A DNA stretch of 30,301 bases, from NCBI GenBank assembly GCA_041484525.1, contig JBGPHT010000093.1:1-30301 (forward strand), in the 5' to 3' direction. The notes under the pieces were generated by a model. That model made no database searches and had not been told where the DNA came from. It saw only the letters and a program-made list of their open reading frames with translations. Shown in pieces: positions 22,459-30,301 of the stretch (position 1 is the first letter of the stretch; each line of letters begins with the position of its first letter). This DNA comes from JBGPHT01 sp041484525 (GTDB taxonomy: Bacteria > Acidobacteriota > Terriglobia > Bryobacterales > Bryobacteraceae). A program made the translations under genes and the position numbers.

Positions 22459-25400
22459 ATGGTGATTCGTTTTGCGAACTTTTCGGCTCGATTCGTGCTT
22501 TTTCTCGCGGTCAATTTGGCTGCGTGGTCTCAATCTTTCAGCGGCAGGATCGCCGGCACCGTTACCGACTCAACCGGTGCTGTTGTGTCCAAAGTAGCGG
22601 TGACGATACTAAACGACGGGACTGGCGCCGAGCGCCGGTTGACCACGGATAATAGAGGCCTCTATGTGGCATCGGAGGTATCAGTCGGCTATTACACGGT
22701 GCGTTTTGAATCCGCCGGCCTGAGCACAGTAGAAAGGCGCGGAGTAAAAGTCGATGTCGGCGGCGAGACTCGCGCCGATGCCACGCTCGCTGTGCAGACC
22801 CTCGAACAGTCGGTGGTAGTCAACGCCGAGGTTCCTGTCTTGCAGCAGAACTCAAGCGCGGTGGCAGAGGTGGTCGATACTCGGCAAGTAGAAGCATTGC
22901 CGCTGAACGGCCGCGATTTTCGCAGGTTGGCCTTTCTGGTGCCGGGAGCATCTCCGCGCTCGCCTCGCGGCTCGTTGGGGTCCTTCACGATCAACGGTCA
23001 GCGCGAGAAATCGAACATTTTCCTGATCGACGGCGTCGACAATAACGATTCCTTTCGGAACCAGCCTTCGTTCAATCAGGGCGGCGTTGTTAACGCGCAA
23101 GCTACCATCTTGCCAGTCGATGCGCTGGCTGAATTCAGTGTGCAGGCTCAAGGGTCGGCCGAGTATGGGCGTAACTCAGGCGCCGTCGTAAACACAGTAC
23201 TCAAGTCCGGCACCAACCAAGTTCATGGGACGCTCTATGAGTTCCTGCGGAACGACAAGCTGAACGCCCGCAATTTTTTCGAGACGCTTCCCGGCGCAAA
23301 GAAAAGCCCATTCAAGAACAGCAATTTCGGCGGGACGGTGGGTGGGCCAATCCAGCACGACCGTACCTTCTTCTTCGTTGGATTTGAGGGCGAGCGAGGG
23401 CGCCCCAGTTCATCGCTGGCGGTGACGGTTCCCAGCGAAAGGGACATCTCTTCGGCCCGCGCCGCGAATGCGGCCGCTAACCGGCCGGAAAACGCCCTTG
23501 GCGCCAGCCTTCTCAGTCTCTTTCCGCACGAGAATAATCCCGGGGCCGGAGGCAACTACGTCTATGCCATTCCGAATATTCTCAACAGCGATAACTTCCT
23601 GGTGAAGATCGATCACCGCCTCAGCGACCGATTCAACTTGAGCGGACGGTATGTGTTCGGGAATGGCAACCAGACCTTTCCGTTGAATTCGGGACAGGGA
23701 TCGCAGCTTCCACCGTACCAGACAGTAACTCCCACGCGAGTGCAACTGTCAGGGTTGAATGTTTCGCAGGTGCTTACCGAACACCTGTTCAACGACACGC
23801 GAGTCAGCTTCAATCGCTTCACGCAAGTGTTCTCTCCCTTGGACTCTGCTTTCGACCCCGCCAGTATCGGGCTGATCACAGGCGCGAGAGGTGGCCTGCC
23901 GACTATCGTGGTGAACGGCTTCGAGAGTTTGGGTGCGCCCACCAACGAGCCGCGCGCGCGGGTGAGCCAGGCTTATCAACTGGTAGACGCTCTCGTCTGG
24001 ACGCGGGGCAGTCATACGTTGAAGAGCGGCTTGGATTACCGGAGGCCCTTAGTACGTTCTTACAACGACCAGTTCTCGCGTGGGCGGCTGAGTTTCAATA
24101 GCGTGGCCGGCCTCCTGGCCGGCACTCCGGCGCCTTCCACCACTAGCATCGCTCGAGGCGCCACCCGTCGTGATACCTACACGAATAATGCAGGTGCTTT
24201 CGTGCAGGACGACTGGAAAGTCAATAGCCGCCTGACCTTGAACCTGGGTTTGCGGTACGAGTACAGCGGGCCTCTCTCGGAGAAATTCGACCGCATCTCG
24301 AATTTCATTCCGTCCAAAGGACTGGTCCGCGTCGGGCAGGGTCTGGACACACTCTACGACCGGGACCTGAACAACTTCGCTCCCCGTTTCGGTTTCGCCT
24401 TTGATCCGATGGGAACGGGTAAGACCGTGCTTCGCGGCGGCTATGGTTTCTACTACGACGCGCCCTCGCAGGATTTCTTCCTGGCGCAGAGCTTCACCAA
24501 CGGGAACGTAGGCACCAATCCGGTCCCGGGCCTGGGAACTTTCACGGTGAACTTCACGGGCCCGGTGCCGTTTGGCCCCGGCGTAAATATATTCGGCAGC
24601 GCCAACACACCGGTCCCGCCCTTTACCGTCTTCGGAGTCGACCCACACATGCGGGCACCCTATGTGCAGAGCTACAACTTCAACGTCCAGCGAACCATCG
24701 TCGATGGCACGGTGCTGCAGGTTGGCTACGTGGGGTCGAAGGGCACCAAGTTGTTCCGCGTGCGGGACATCAACCAGGCGGTGCCGGGCGTCGTGGGCAC
24801 CATCCAACAGCGCCGGCCATTCAACGCCGCATATCCGGAGTTCGCCGGCATTTATGAGTTGGAGGCATCCTCCAGCTCACGGTACAACGCTCTCCAGGTC
24901 TTCTTACGCAGGCGCCTCTCCAAGGGCTTGACGATGTTCGTCTCTCATGTCTGGTCGCATTCCATAGACGACGCATCCAACGGAATCTGTTCCTGCACAG
25001 CCGGTGTGTCCTTACCTCAGAACAGCTTCGATGCCCGGCCCGAGAAGGCGGTCTCCGCGTTCGATCAGCGGCACCGGTTCACGCTGAACTCCGTCTATGA
25101 TCTGGCCGTGTTGCCTCACGTGCTGAGCAGATGGCCAAAGCGGCTGACCGAAGGCTGGCAATTGAGCGGCATTTTTAGTGTAGGCAGCGGTATACCGATT
25201 ACGCCGTTTTGGAATGGTGCAGCGCCAAGCGGAAGCGGCGAGTCGAGCAACGACCGGCCAAATGTGGTGGGCAATCCTAACAATGGACCCAAACAGTGGA
25301 ACGCCTGGTTCAATACCGCTGCCTTCGTTCCGGCGCCAGCGGGAACCTTCGGCAACGCCGGGCGCAATACCATTATTGGTCCGGGCAATAACGGCGCTGA

Positions 25401-25623
25401 TTTCTCCGTGGTGAAATTGACTCGGATCAACGAACGCTTCCACCTGCAATTCCGCTCGGAGTTTTTCAATATCTTTAACCACCCGAACTTCGGGCTGCCG
25501 AATGTGACTGTCAACAGTTCCGGATTCGGCGCCATTACGAGTACTCCCGATGTGGCCAACGGGAATCCCCTCGGTGACGGCGGGCCGCGCCAGGTGCAAC
25601 TCGCGTTGAAACTGGTGTTCTAG
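22459..25623 (+). CDS. TonB-dependent receptor, Oar-like, with carboxypeptidase-regulatory domain
   Basis: A 1054-residue outer-membrane protein. After a signal peptide (ARFVLFLAVNLAAWS) comes a carboxypeptidase-regulatory domain (about 28-115; GRIAGTVTDSTGAVVSKVAV, then DNRGLYVASEVSVGYYTVRF), a plug region with the family motif LPLNGRDFRRLAFLVPG and INGQREKSNIFLIDGVDNND, and a long beta barrel ending in an aromatic QLALKLVF. This architecture is the acidobacterial Oar-like receptor, thought to import large substrates or aid adhesion. No typical TonB box could be picked out by eye. AGGAG lies 3 bases before ATG 22459 and 6 before GTG 22462, so the start could be either. It follows the kinase after 165 bp and may be a target of that sigma factor. 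Complete. Confidence 0.93.
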   Translation: MVIRFANFSARFVLFLAVNLAAWSQSFSGRIAGTVTDSTGAVVSKVAVTILNDGTGAERRLTTDNRGLYVASEVSVGYYTVRFESAGLSTVERRGVKVDVGGETRADATLAVQTLEQSVVVNAEVPVLQQNSSAVAEVVDTRQVEALPLNGRDFRRLAFLVPGASPRSPRGSLGSFTINGQREKSNIFLIDGVDNNDSFRNQPSFNQGGVVNAQATILPVDALAEFSVQAQGSAEYGRNSGAVVNTVLKSGTNQVHGTLYEFLRNDKLNARNFFETLPGAKKSPFKNSNFGGTVGGPIQHDRTFFFVGFEGERGRPSSSLAVTVPSERDISSARAANAAANRPENALGASLLSLFPHENNPGAGGNYVYAIPNILNSDNFLVKIDHRLSDRFNLSGRYVFGNGNQTFPLNSGQGSQLPPYQTVTPTRVQLSGLNVSQVLTEHLFNDTRVSFNRFTQVFSPLDSAFDPASIGLITGARGGLPTIVVNGFESLGAPTNEPRARVSQAYQLVDALVWTRGSHTLKSGLDYRRPLVRSYNDQFSRGRLSFNSVAGLLAGTPAPSTTSIARGATRRDTYTNNAGAFVQDDWKVNSRLTLNLGLRYEYSGPLSEKFDRISNFIPSKGLVRVGQGLDTLYDRDLNNFAPRFGFAFDPMGTGKTVLRGGYGFYYDAPSQDFFLAQSFTNGNVGTNPVPGLGTFTVNFTGPVPFGPGVNIFGSANTPVPPFTVFGVDPHMRAPYVQSYNFNVQRTIVDGTVLQVGYVGSKGTKLFRVRDINQAVPGVVGTIQQRRPFNAAYPEFAGIYELEASSSSRYNALQVFLRRRLSKGLTMFVSHVWSHSIDDASNGICSCTAGVSLPQNSFDARPEKAVSAFDQRHRFTLNSVYDLAVLPHVLSRWPKRLTEGWQLSGIFSVGSGIPITPFWNGAAPSGSGESSNDRPNVVGNPNNGPKQWNAWFNTAAFVPAPAGTFGNAGRNTIIGPGNNGADFSVVKLTRINERFHLQFRSEFFNIFNHPNFGLPNVTVNSSGFGAITSTPDVANGNPLGDGGPRQVQLALKLVF

Positions 25624-25630
25624 CGGGAAG

Positions 25631-25659
25631 GGGCGCCGGCCCGTGTTGCGGCGGCGCCC
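25631..25659 (+). terminator. GC-rich hairpin after the TonB receptor gene
   Basis: GGGCGCCG (25631-25638) and CGGCGCCC (25652-25659) form a perfect 8-bp stem with a 13-base loop, 8 bases after the receptor stop. No T run follows, so it may slow or end transcription only partly, or protect the 3' end. Confidence 0.4.
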
Positions 25660-25721
25660 GCCTTGTAGAAGAACATCTCTGCCGGATAGCACAACCTGTT
25701 TTCAATTCAATTGGAGGAAAA

Positions 25722-26126
25722 ATGATCGGAAGGATCATAGCATCCCTGGTGTTTGCTTTCTGCGTTGTGTTGAACGCCCAAAACATAGACACCAGGACAT
25801 ACATCTCGACGCCAGGCGACGCTGTGCGCGCCGCGGAACTCCGGCAGCGAGCCGTACTCGACGGAATCAAGCAGCAGGCTCACGAGGTCCAAGCCCGGCA
25901 AGAGGCTCAGCGACGGCAATTCGAGGTTCGGTTCAATCAGTTGGTGGACGCGCTTAGCAGTTTTGCCATGCGATACAACGAGGGCCGCGGAACTACCTGG
26001 CCTCAACACGAAGCTGACAAGGTCCGCAAGGCGATGGGCGAGTTGCAGTCCCTCGAGAAATCGCTGCGGGCTGATCTCGGGAAGGCGCAACAGAAGCGCG
26101 CATCCAATCTTAGTGCGGCTCGCTGA
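25722..26126 (+). CDS. small exported coiled-coil protein, unknown
   Basis: A 134-residue product with a Sec signal (IIASLVFAFCVVLNAQ) and then almost entirely helical, charged sequence: AAELRQRAVLDGIKQQAHEV, QARQEAQRRQFEVRFNQLVD, and KAMGELQSLEKSLRADLGKA. Heptad-like spacing of Leu, Val and Ala suggests a coiled coil in the periplasm. No family is recognised. GGAGG lies six bases before the ATG, so translation is well supported. It is 98 bp after the TonB receptor gene on the same strand and may be a co-expressed accessory; position is the only evidence. Complete, with no cysteine in the mature part. Confidence 0.75.
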   Translation: MIGRIIASLVFAFCVVLNAQNIDTRTYISTPGDAVRAAELRQRAVLDGIKQQAHEVQARQEAQRRQFEVRFNQLVDALSSFAMRYNEGRGTTWPQHEADKVRKAMGELQSLEKSLRADLGKAQQKRASNLSAAR

Positions 26127-26222
26127 GGGGCTTCGGCGCGGCTCTCGATCAGGTCCCGGCCCTTCGCTCGACGAGCTGAAATTGGTGGCGAGGCTGCCTC
26201 GGCTCCGCTTGCAGCGATCGTG

Positions 26223-27240
26223 TTAGTTCTCGGTCGGCGTTTTCTCCAGACGATCGACCACGATCGTCTCCACGGGTGCTTTCCGCGCCTCCAGCTTCAG
26301 TCCGGCCTTTTCGATCGCTGTGAATAACGCTTCCCCGAGGGGATCTGGTCGTGGGCCGGGGCCGTCGCCGTCAACCCGTCCGCCTTCCGGAGGCCCGCCT
26401 TTCCGAGACCCGCCTCCCCCAGACGGCGGCTGATTTTCCGAGGCGAAGTAGTAGCCGCCCTTCAGGTTGGTCATATCGACTACGGGACGCTCGACATGCG
26501 GCGCCAGCACCTCCGCCAGCCCCGGCATGGTCAGCTTCAAGAACTCTATCTTCATGCCTCCCTTCGGTCCCCTGCCGCCCCGCATTGGGCCGTATGCTCC
26601 GTCCGTGACCACAAAGCCGCCGTTTTCCAACATGCGGCCGTCGCCTTGCGGTGTGTGCAGTGCGCGGCTGCCGGGGGTATCGGGAACGAGAGTATCGGCT
26701 TCGGCCGTGGATTCATGCAGCTTCGATCCGTTCTTGCCCACTACCAGCGCGTAGACCGCCTGCTCCTTGTTCTCGCGGTGGATCGACAGTTTGAATCGCT
26801 CCGCGAGCAGCGCCTGAAGCATTTCGGGAACCCGGTTTTTGGAAACGCCGTCGGGGATCTTCGCCGCAATGTCAAATCTCTGCGACCGCATCCAATCCGG
26901 CCCGGACAATTGGTATGTTTTGATGCGGTACGCCGTCACCATCAACGTGTATAGCGACATGAAGCGGATGTCCACGCGGGAGCCAACAACGGTCAGACGC
27001 TCGCCAGGGGCGCACGGGACGATGCAAAACATGGGCTCCCTTCCTGGGGGGAACGGCGGTCTTTACCGACGCGACGTCAAACGCCAGGGGCTGTGCAGAC
27101 ACCACTGGCTTCGGTTCCTGTGGCGCGGCCGTGCTCTGTTCGCTCAACCCCACGGTCGCGGTGAGACACATCACCGGCACTCCCATCAGCGCCAGCAAGA
27201 CTCCTTGTGCCCGCGATCGATGAATCCAAGACCTCTCCAC
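26223..27240 (-). pseudogene. TIGR03435 family exported protein, frameshifted
   Basis: The main body is in one frame (27032-26223) and matches TIGR03435: AYRIKTYQLSGPDWMRSQRF, DIAAKIPDGVSKNR, LAERFKLSIHRENKEQAVYA, LVVGKNGSKLHES, ending APVETIVVDRLEKTPTEN. The N-terminal part (LLALMGVPVMCLTATVGLSE, a signal peptide, then PLAFDVASVKTAVPP) is in a second frame. Losing one G from the six G at 27046-27051 joins the frames as TAVPPGREPMFCIVPC. GTG 27240 is the only start in the first frame but has no ribosome site, whereas a strong one (27270-27280) serves other frames, so the 5' end may hold a second lesion. The family is expanded in Solibacter and its function is unknown. A homopolymer sequencing error is an alternative. 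Also notable: a Gly/Pro-rich insert (GGGGSRKGGPPEGG). Confidence 0.8.
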
Positions 27241-27269
27241 ATGGTCGATTCCGGAGTTTTCTCATCCAT

Positions 27270-27280
27270 TCCCTCCTTCC
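27270..27280 (-). promoter_or_regulatory. strong Shine-Dalgarno site not in frame with the TIGR03435 signal peptide
   Basis: Minus-strand GGAAGGAGGGA is followed directly by ATG 27269 and overlapping ATG 27265. Neither start is in the frame that encodes the TIGR03435 signal peptide (GTG 27240), which suggests an extra frameshift near 27190-27260. Confidence 0.5.
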
Positions 27281-27447
27281 AGCTTGATCCTAGTTTATTC
27301 TTGTGGGGTCCGAGCCGCCGGTTTCTGTCGTCCGTCTCTGGGAAGCGCGTAAATGCGCTCCTGTTAGAGAAGGAGATCGGTATCTTTCCTCCGCCATGAG
27401 ATGTTGCCACCTGCGCATCTCCCGCGTGATGTATACTGCCGGCTGTC

Positions 27448-28275
27448 ATGGCACAGCCGTCGTCCATCCCGAGCGTCGAGGCGCTCAGCACGGTCAAGCG
27501 CGATCTACGGTTTCATCCGTCCACCGTCGAGCATCCGCGACGGTTGTCGCCTGAGCAGGTCGAGGCGTTCAACCGACAGGGTTATCTGACCGGCATTCGG
27601 GTCTTCGACGCCGAGGAGATCGCCGCCATCCGCCGCTATTTCGACGATCTGCTAGCCCGGACGCTCGCTGCCGGAGGCGACAGCTATTCCATCAGCACAG
27701 CACATCTCCGCCACGGCCGCGTATTCGACCTGCTGAGGCATCAGCGGATCGTATCCTATGTGAAGGACCTGCTCGGCGACGACGTGATCGGATGGGGTTC
27801 GCACTTTTTCTGCAAGATGCCCGGTGACGGCAAACGCGTCTCGTGGCACCAGGACGCCAGTTATTGGCCGCTTACGCCTTCGAAAACCGTGACTGCTTGG
27901 CTGGCGATCGATGACGCCAGCATCGAGAACGCGTGCATGCGCTATCTTCCCGGCTCCCATTGGTTCGGCCATCTCACTTACAACCTAACGGAGAACGACG
28001 ACACCAACTTGTTGAACCAAACCGTGGCCGGCGTTGAGCAATTCGGTCTGCCGGTGGATGTCGAACTCCGGGCTGGAGAGATGTCTCTGCACAGCGACCT
28101 GCTGGTGCACGGCTCCGAGGCGAACCACTCGGACCAGCGGCGCTGCGGTCTGACACTGCGGTACTGTCCAGCCGAGGTCAGAGCCGGGTTGGGCTGGAAT
28201 GCAAAAGGCATCGTAGTCAGCGGCGCGGATGCGTCGGGCCACTGGGCCAATGCGCCGCGCCCGGAAGTTGACTGA
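27448..28275 (+). CDS. phytanoyl-CoA dioxygenase (PhyH) family protein
   Basis: A 275-residue Fe(II)/2-oxoglutarate oxygenase of the PhyH type. The iron ligands are readable: H134-Q-D136 in VSWHQDASYWPL and the distal H221 in LLVHGSEANHS, with R231/R232 placed to hold 2-oxoglutarate. The LPGSHWFGHL segment and GLTLRY strand are family hallmarks. PhyH enzymes hydroxylate small molecules in lipid or secondary metabolism; nothing in the sequence fixes the substrate. It has no signal peptide, so it is cytoplasmic. ATG 27448 lacks a clear ribosome site. Divergent from the broken TIGR03435 gene and convergent with the 28340-29752 gene, so it is likely a single-gene transcript. Complete. Confidence 0.9.
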   Translation: MAQPSSIPSVEALSTVKRDLRFHPSTVEHPRRLSPEQVEAFNRQGYLTGIRVFDAEEIAAIRRYFDDLLARTLAAGGDSYSISTAHLRHGRVFDLLRHQRIVSYVKDLLGDDVIGWGSHFFCKMPGDGKRVSWHQDASYWPLTPSKTVTAWLAIDDASIENACMRYLPGSHWFGHLTYNLTENDDTNLLNQTVAGVEQFGLPVDVELRAGEMSLHSDLLVHGSEANHSDQRRCGLTLRYCPAEVRAGLGWNAKGIVVSGADASGHWANAPRPEVD

Positions 28276-28339
28276 CCCGCAGCCTCACACCAAGACCTCT
28301 ATCCCTCGCTCGTCCGCTCCGGCGTGCCCTGCGGATCGG

Positions 28340-29752
28340 CTAGGGAGTGCGCGACCCGAACTTGATATCCATCGCGGCGTTCTTGTCGAACTGCACCTCG
28401 CCTCCGCGAGCGATCGCACTCGAATACACCGGCCAGGCCAATCCGTAATAACCGAATGCCATCCCGACATACTTGGAACTCTGCGCCGCCGCTGCCCCTA
28501 GCATTCCAAATCCGGAGCCGCCTCCCAGAGTCCGGCCGGAGACATTGGCCTCACCGCCGGCAGCGCCGCCATCGTGGTGGTGCCCGGCATCGGTGTCGGC
28601 TGCGCGGCTGGCAAGCATAAGTGAAATCACCGGTGCGATGAAGCGCGTCTTCGATTCCTTCGCCTGAACGCCGCCTTCCGAATCAACTTTGATCGGAGCC
28701 GTGCCGCTGCCCTCTGCGGCTTCCAACGTGGCTCGCGTCGTCATCGGCGCCGGCACGGGCGCGGCGGATCTGATCCTCGCGACTTGCTGCGGCAAATCGA
28801 CGCTCTGGAAGTTGAACCGAAGTTGGCCAGGCCGATGAAACGATCGCGCTCTCTTCGCCACCACCACGGTGCCAGTCAGCACGGTTCCCTCTGGAAGCAC
28901 CAGCTTGTGATCGGGGGAAAACAGCGGCGCAGTCACCACCGCCTTCACGGCTTGGCCCGGCTTGGCCGAGGCGGAGTCCAACGCCGTGAGCAGCCGCGAA
29001 TGAACTACGCTATCCGGGAGTGGCTGCGACCCTACGGCGGCCAGATCCACCTGCTTGACCGGCACAAAACCAAACGACAGCGGGTCCCGCAACGACGCGT
29101 CGAACCGTGTGCCGCGCCGCACGTACTGCGGATGATAAGGCAGCTTCGACCAGAGAAAATCGACGAGTTTTTCCTTCTTATTGGGGGCGCGTACGATGTC
29201 GGCAATCCCTCTACTGCGCGCATTGATGGCGCCGATGATCCTATCCTTCGCCATCTGTTTTGCGGTACCGAGGATTCCGCCGTTTGGGTTCTGCGGATGC
29301 GCCTTTTGGTTCTTCTTATTCGAGGGTTCGGTGTAAATGGAATTCAGACCCACGGTCTCCACGGTATGCGGAAAAAACTTACGGCCGTCCGGCAAAATCA
29401 GGGTAGTGAATTCTACTTCAGCCGTACGAAGCGGCGTGAAATCGCCGTTTATAATCGCTCTCGCCCGCTGCCATTTGTTGACAGGCCGAACCCGGCTTAC
29501 CTGGCCTCGTGCCACCGTTCCGGCAGGGAGCACCTCCCGGTCGAACGCAAACACCGATTCCAGCAGCTTTGCCTCCACCGGCGCCCCGAGCCGTTTCGAT
29601 ACGCGCTTGGTCAAGTACAGGCGCAGCGGCGCTTCCGAAGGAACACTAAGCGAGATTTTGGAAGTTTCTTCACCGGCCGCAGTTTGGGCCGTTGCGGAAA
29701 CCGAAAGGAGGGAAATGCATGCTACCGCGAGGATACCGAGCCCGACCTTCAT
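28340..29752 (-). CDS. exported protein with duplicated beta module, unknown function
   Basis: A 470-residue protein with a Sec signal (ILAVACISLLSVSATAQ). Two parts look like copies of one module: residues about 55-125 (VEAKLLESVFAFDREVLPAG, TVARGQVSRVRPVN) and about 275-335 (VKAVVTAPLFSPDHKLVLPE, GTVLTGTVVVAKRAR), each a 'LP-x-GT-hydrophobic-x-G-x-V' hairpin followed by a strand about surface properties of unknown ligand. The pattern is reminiscent of the beta-rich C-terminal region of TrbI/VirB10-like proteins, but no secretion genes are near, so I do not assign that. The C-terminal part has a His cluster (GHHHDGG) and Gly-rich segments. Known to me only as a hypothetical protein of acidobacteria. 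The ribosome site is weak (AGGTG). Confidence 0.75.
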   Translation of the reverse strand: MKVGLGILAVACISLLSVSATAQTAAGEETSKISLSVPSEAPLRLYLTKRVSKRLGAPVEAKLLESVFAFDREVLPAGTVARGQVSRVRPVNKWQRARAIINGDFTPLRTAEVEFTTLILPDGRKFFPHTVETVGLNSIYTEPSNKKNQKAHPQNPNGGILGTAKQMAKDRIIGAINARSRGIADIVRAPNKKEKLVDFLWSKLPYHPQYVRRGTRFDASLRDPLSFGFVPVKQVDLAAVGSQPLPDSVVHSRLLTALDSASAKPGQAVKAVVTAPLFSPDHKLVLPEGTVLTGTVVVAKRARSFHRPGQLRFNFQSVDLPQQVARIRSAAPVPAPMTTRATLEAAEGSGTAPIKVDSEGGVQAKESKTRFIAPVISLMLASRAADTDAGHHHDGGAAGGEANVSGRTLGGGSGFGMLGAAAAQSSKYVGMAFGYYGLAWPVYSSAIARGGEVQFDKNAAMDIKFGSRTP

Positions 29753-30034
29753 AGGACACCTGCGGACCGATCATATCACCGTCGACACCGGCACAACTGG
29801 TCTGGCTTTGGCAAACGGAGATTGCCCTTTCCTGCACGCGTTCGTCTCTTCGGTCGAACGCGATGACGTTGAACGTGCCGCGCGCCGGAATGCACCAATC
29901 CGGTGGGGCCACTCCAACATTCCACAACCCCTCCTGCCGTCCCGCATGCCATGGCGGCACCACGGGCCACTATGCCGATGCAGGCCATGAGAAAGCACTA
30001 CGGGAAGCATCGCTTTTAGACAAGGATTTCAGCC
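29753..30034 (+). other. 282-bp region between divergent genes, nothing recognised
   Basis: No convincing gene, repeat or RNA is seen. The overlapping reading frames on both strands lack ribosome sites and family resemblance. It should contain the promoters for the 29752 gene (minus strand) and for the interrupted gene at 30035. Confidence 0.4.
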
Positions 30035-30169
30035 ATGAGCAACCCTCAAGATCAACCGCAGATCGAAGCTCCCATGGAACCCGTGCTCCCGATGGAGGAC
30101 ATTCAGGGCATCGTCGTGCAAGGGTTTCTCAAACCACACCAGACGCTCATCCGCGTTAAAGCGGTGTAA
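30035..30169 (+). pseudogene. 5' fragment of a Dyp-type-peroxidase-like gene cut by an insertion
   Basis: ATG 30035, eight bases after AAGGA, begins a 44-codon frame with a polar leader (SNPQDQPQIEAPMEP) and then MEDIQGIVVQGFLKPHQTLI. The D-I-Q-G-hydrophobic-x-x-G block followed by an aliphatic strand is typical of the N-terminus of Dyp-type haem peroxidases and their relatives. The frame stops at TAA 30167-30169 within an AT-rich palindrome that looks like the end of an insertion sequence, so the stop is probably supplied by the element. The remainder of the gene would be expected beyond the element, outside this window. With only 25 informative residues the family call is tentative; a small intact protein of 44 residues is the alternative. 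Confidence 0.5.
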
Positions 30170-30301
30170 ATAAATAACATTTACATCTACCCTCCTGATG
30201 TGTTATTACGTTGGGCATGGACACCGATGCCCAACTTGCCCAGTACTTTGCTGGCATGTGGCCGCATCTGGATGAACACGCCCGCCGCTTGGTGGCCGCC
30301 A
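30165..30301 (+). mobile_element. left end of an insertion sequence, probably ISAzo13-like
   Basis: TGTAAAT, seven bases, ATTTACA forms a perfect 7-bp palindrome at 30165-30185 in sequence much richer in A and T than its surroundings. It is followed 31 bases later by the start of a transposase-like gene. This arrangement fits the terminal end of an IS; the exact left boundary (about 30163-30166) and the target duplication cannot be set without the right end. Confidence 0.55.
30217..30301 (+). CDS. ISAzo13-like transposase, N-terminal 28 residues
   Basis: From ATG 30217 the frame stays open to the window edge. Its MWPHLDEHARRLVAA segment matches the conserved N-terminus of ISAzo13-family transposases, where a 'hydrophobic-P-x-L-D-E-x-x-R-R-L-hydrophobic-A-A' pattern is standard. 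The rest, including the DDE catalytic residues, is outside the window, so activity cannot be judged. It sits directly behind the AT-rich palindrome and reads away from the interrupted gene in the same direction. No clear ribosome site precedes the ATG. Confidence 0.55.
   Translation, partial: MDTDAQLAQYFAGMWPHLDEHARRLVAA

Noticed and set aside
29670..29963. Minus-strand frame upstream of the 28340-29752 gene
   Set aside because: Overlaps the signal peptide of that gene, has no ribosome site and no recognised domain.

Overview
The window reads as a chromosomal segment of a soil acidobacterium close to Candidatus Solibacter / Bryobacterales. This is inferred from gene content, with no rRNA or marker gene present. 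Families described mainly from this lineage occur together: a duplicated orphan ABC permease (ADOP, TIGR03434 type), a TIGR03435 protein, a TIGR03437 (Solibacter C-terminal) domain, a cofactor-poor 'acido-empty' type quinoprotein, an Oar-like carboxypeptidase-regulatory/TonB receptor, and an ECF sigma factor joined to a Ser/Thr kinase. The DNA is GC-rich, and most products carry Sec or Tat-like export signals. No tRNA, rRNA, CRISPR array or complete mobile element was seen.

Layout. 1-739: the end of a TIGR03437-domain gene, open to the left edge. 759-7196, all on the minus strand: a tight series transcribed from about 7200 leftwards, coding a secreted beta-propeller, a planctomycete-type mono-haem cytochrome, a beta-lactamase-fold serine hydrolase and a BtpA-type TIM barrel (two GTGA 4-nt overlaps, one 6-nt gap), then after 98 bp the ADOP permease. 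7312-10261, plus strand: a three-gene cluster (DUF1360 membrane protein, 81-residue Cys-start protein, 717-residue Trp/Cys-rich protein) closed by a strong intrinsic terminator; this is the least explained part of the window. 10322-10690: a small exported LptA/OstA-like protein.

10692-16848: a Tat-type sugar-phosphate isomerase-like gene on the minus strand, a divergent mono-haem cytochrome-like gene, then a plus-strand run of a second (paralogous) isomerase, a di-haem cytochrome c and a PQQ-dehydrogenase-like propeller, plausibly one periplasmic redox/sugar unit. Gly/Arg-rich inserts occur in all three proteins of the run. 16954-17507: an esterase pseudogene. 17508-18097: a gene-free stretch with an inverted repeat. 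18098-22293: Crp/Fnr regulator, ECF sigma factor and a translationally coupled membrane Ser/Thr kinase with a long helical C-terminus. 22459-26126: a TonB-dependent receptor and a small exported coiled protein. 26223-27240: a frameshifted TIGR03435 gene. 27448-28275: a phytanoyl-CoA-dioxygenase-like enzyme. 28340-29752: a secreted protein with a duplicated beta module.

At the right edge (30035-30301) the first 44 codons of a probable Dyp-type-peroxidase-like gene run into an AT-rich palindrome followed by the start of an ISAzo13-like transposase, so an insertion sequence appears to have broken that gene.
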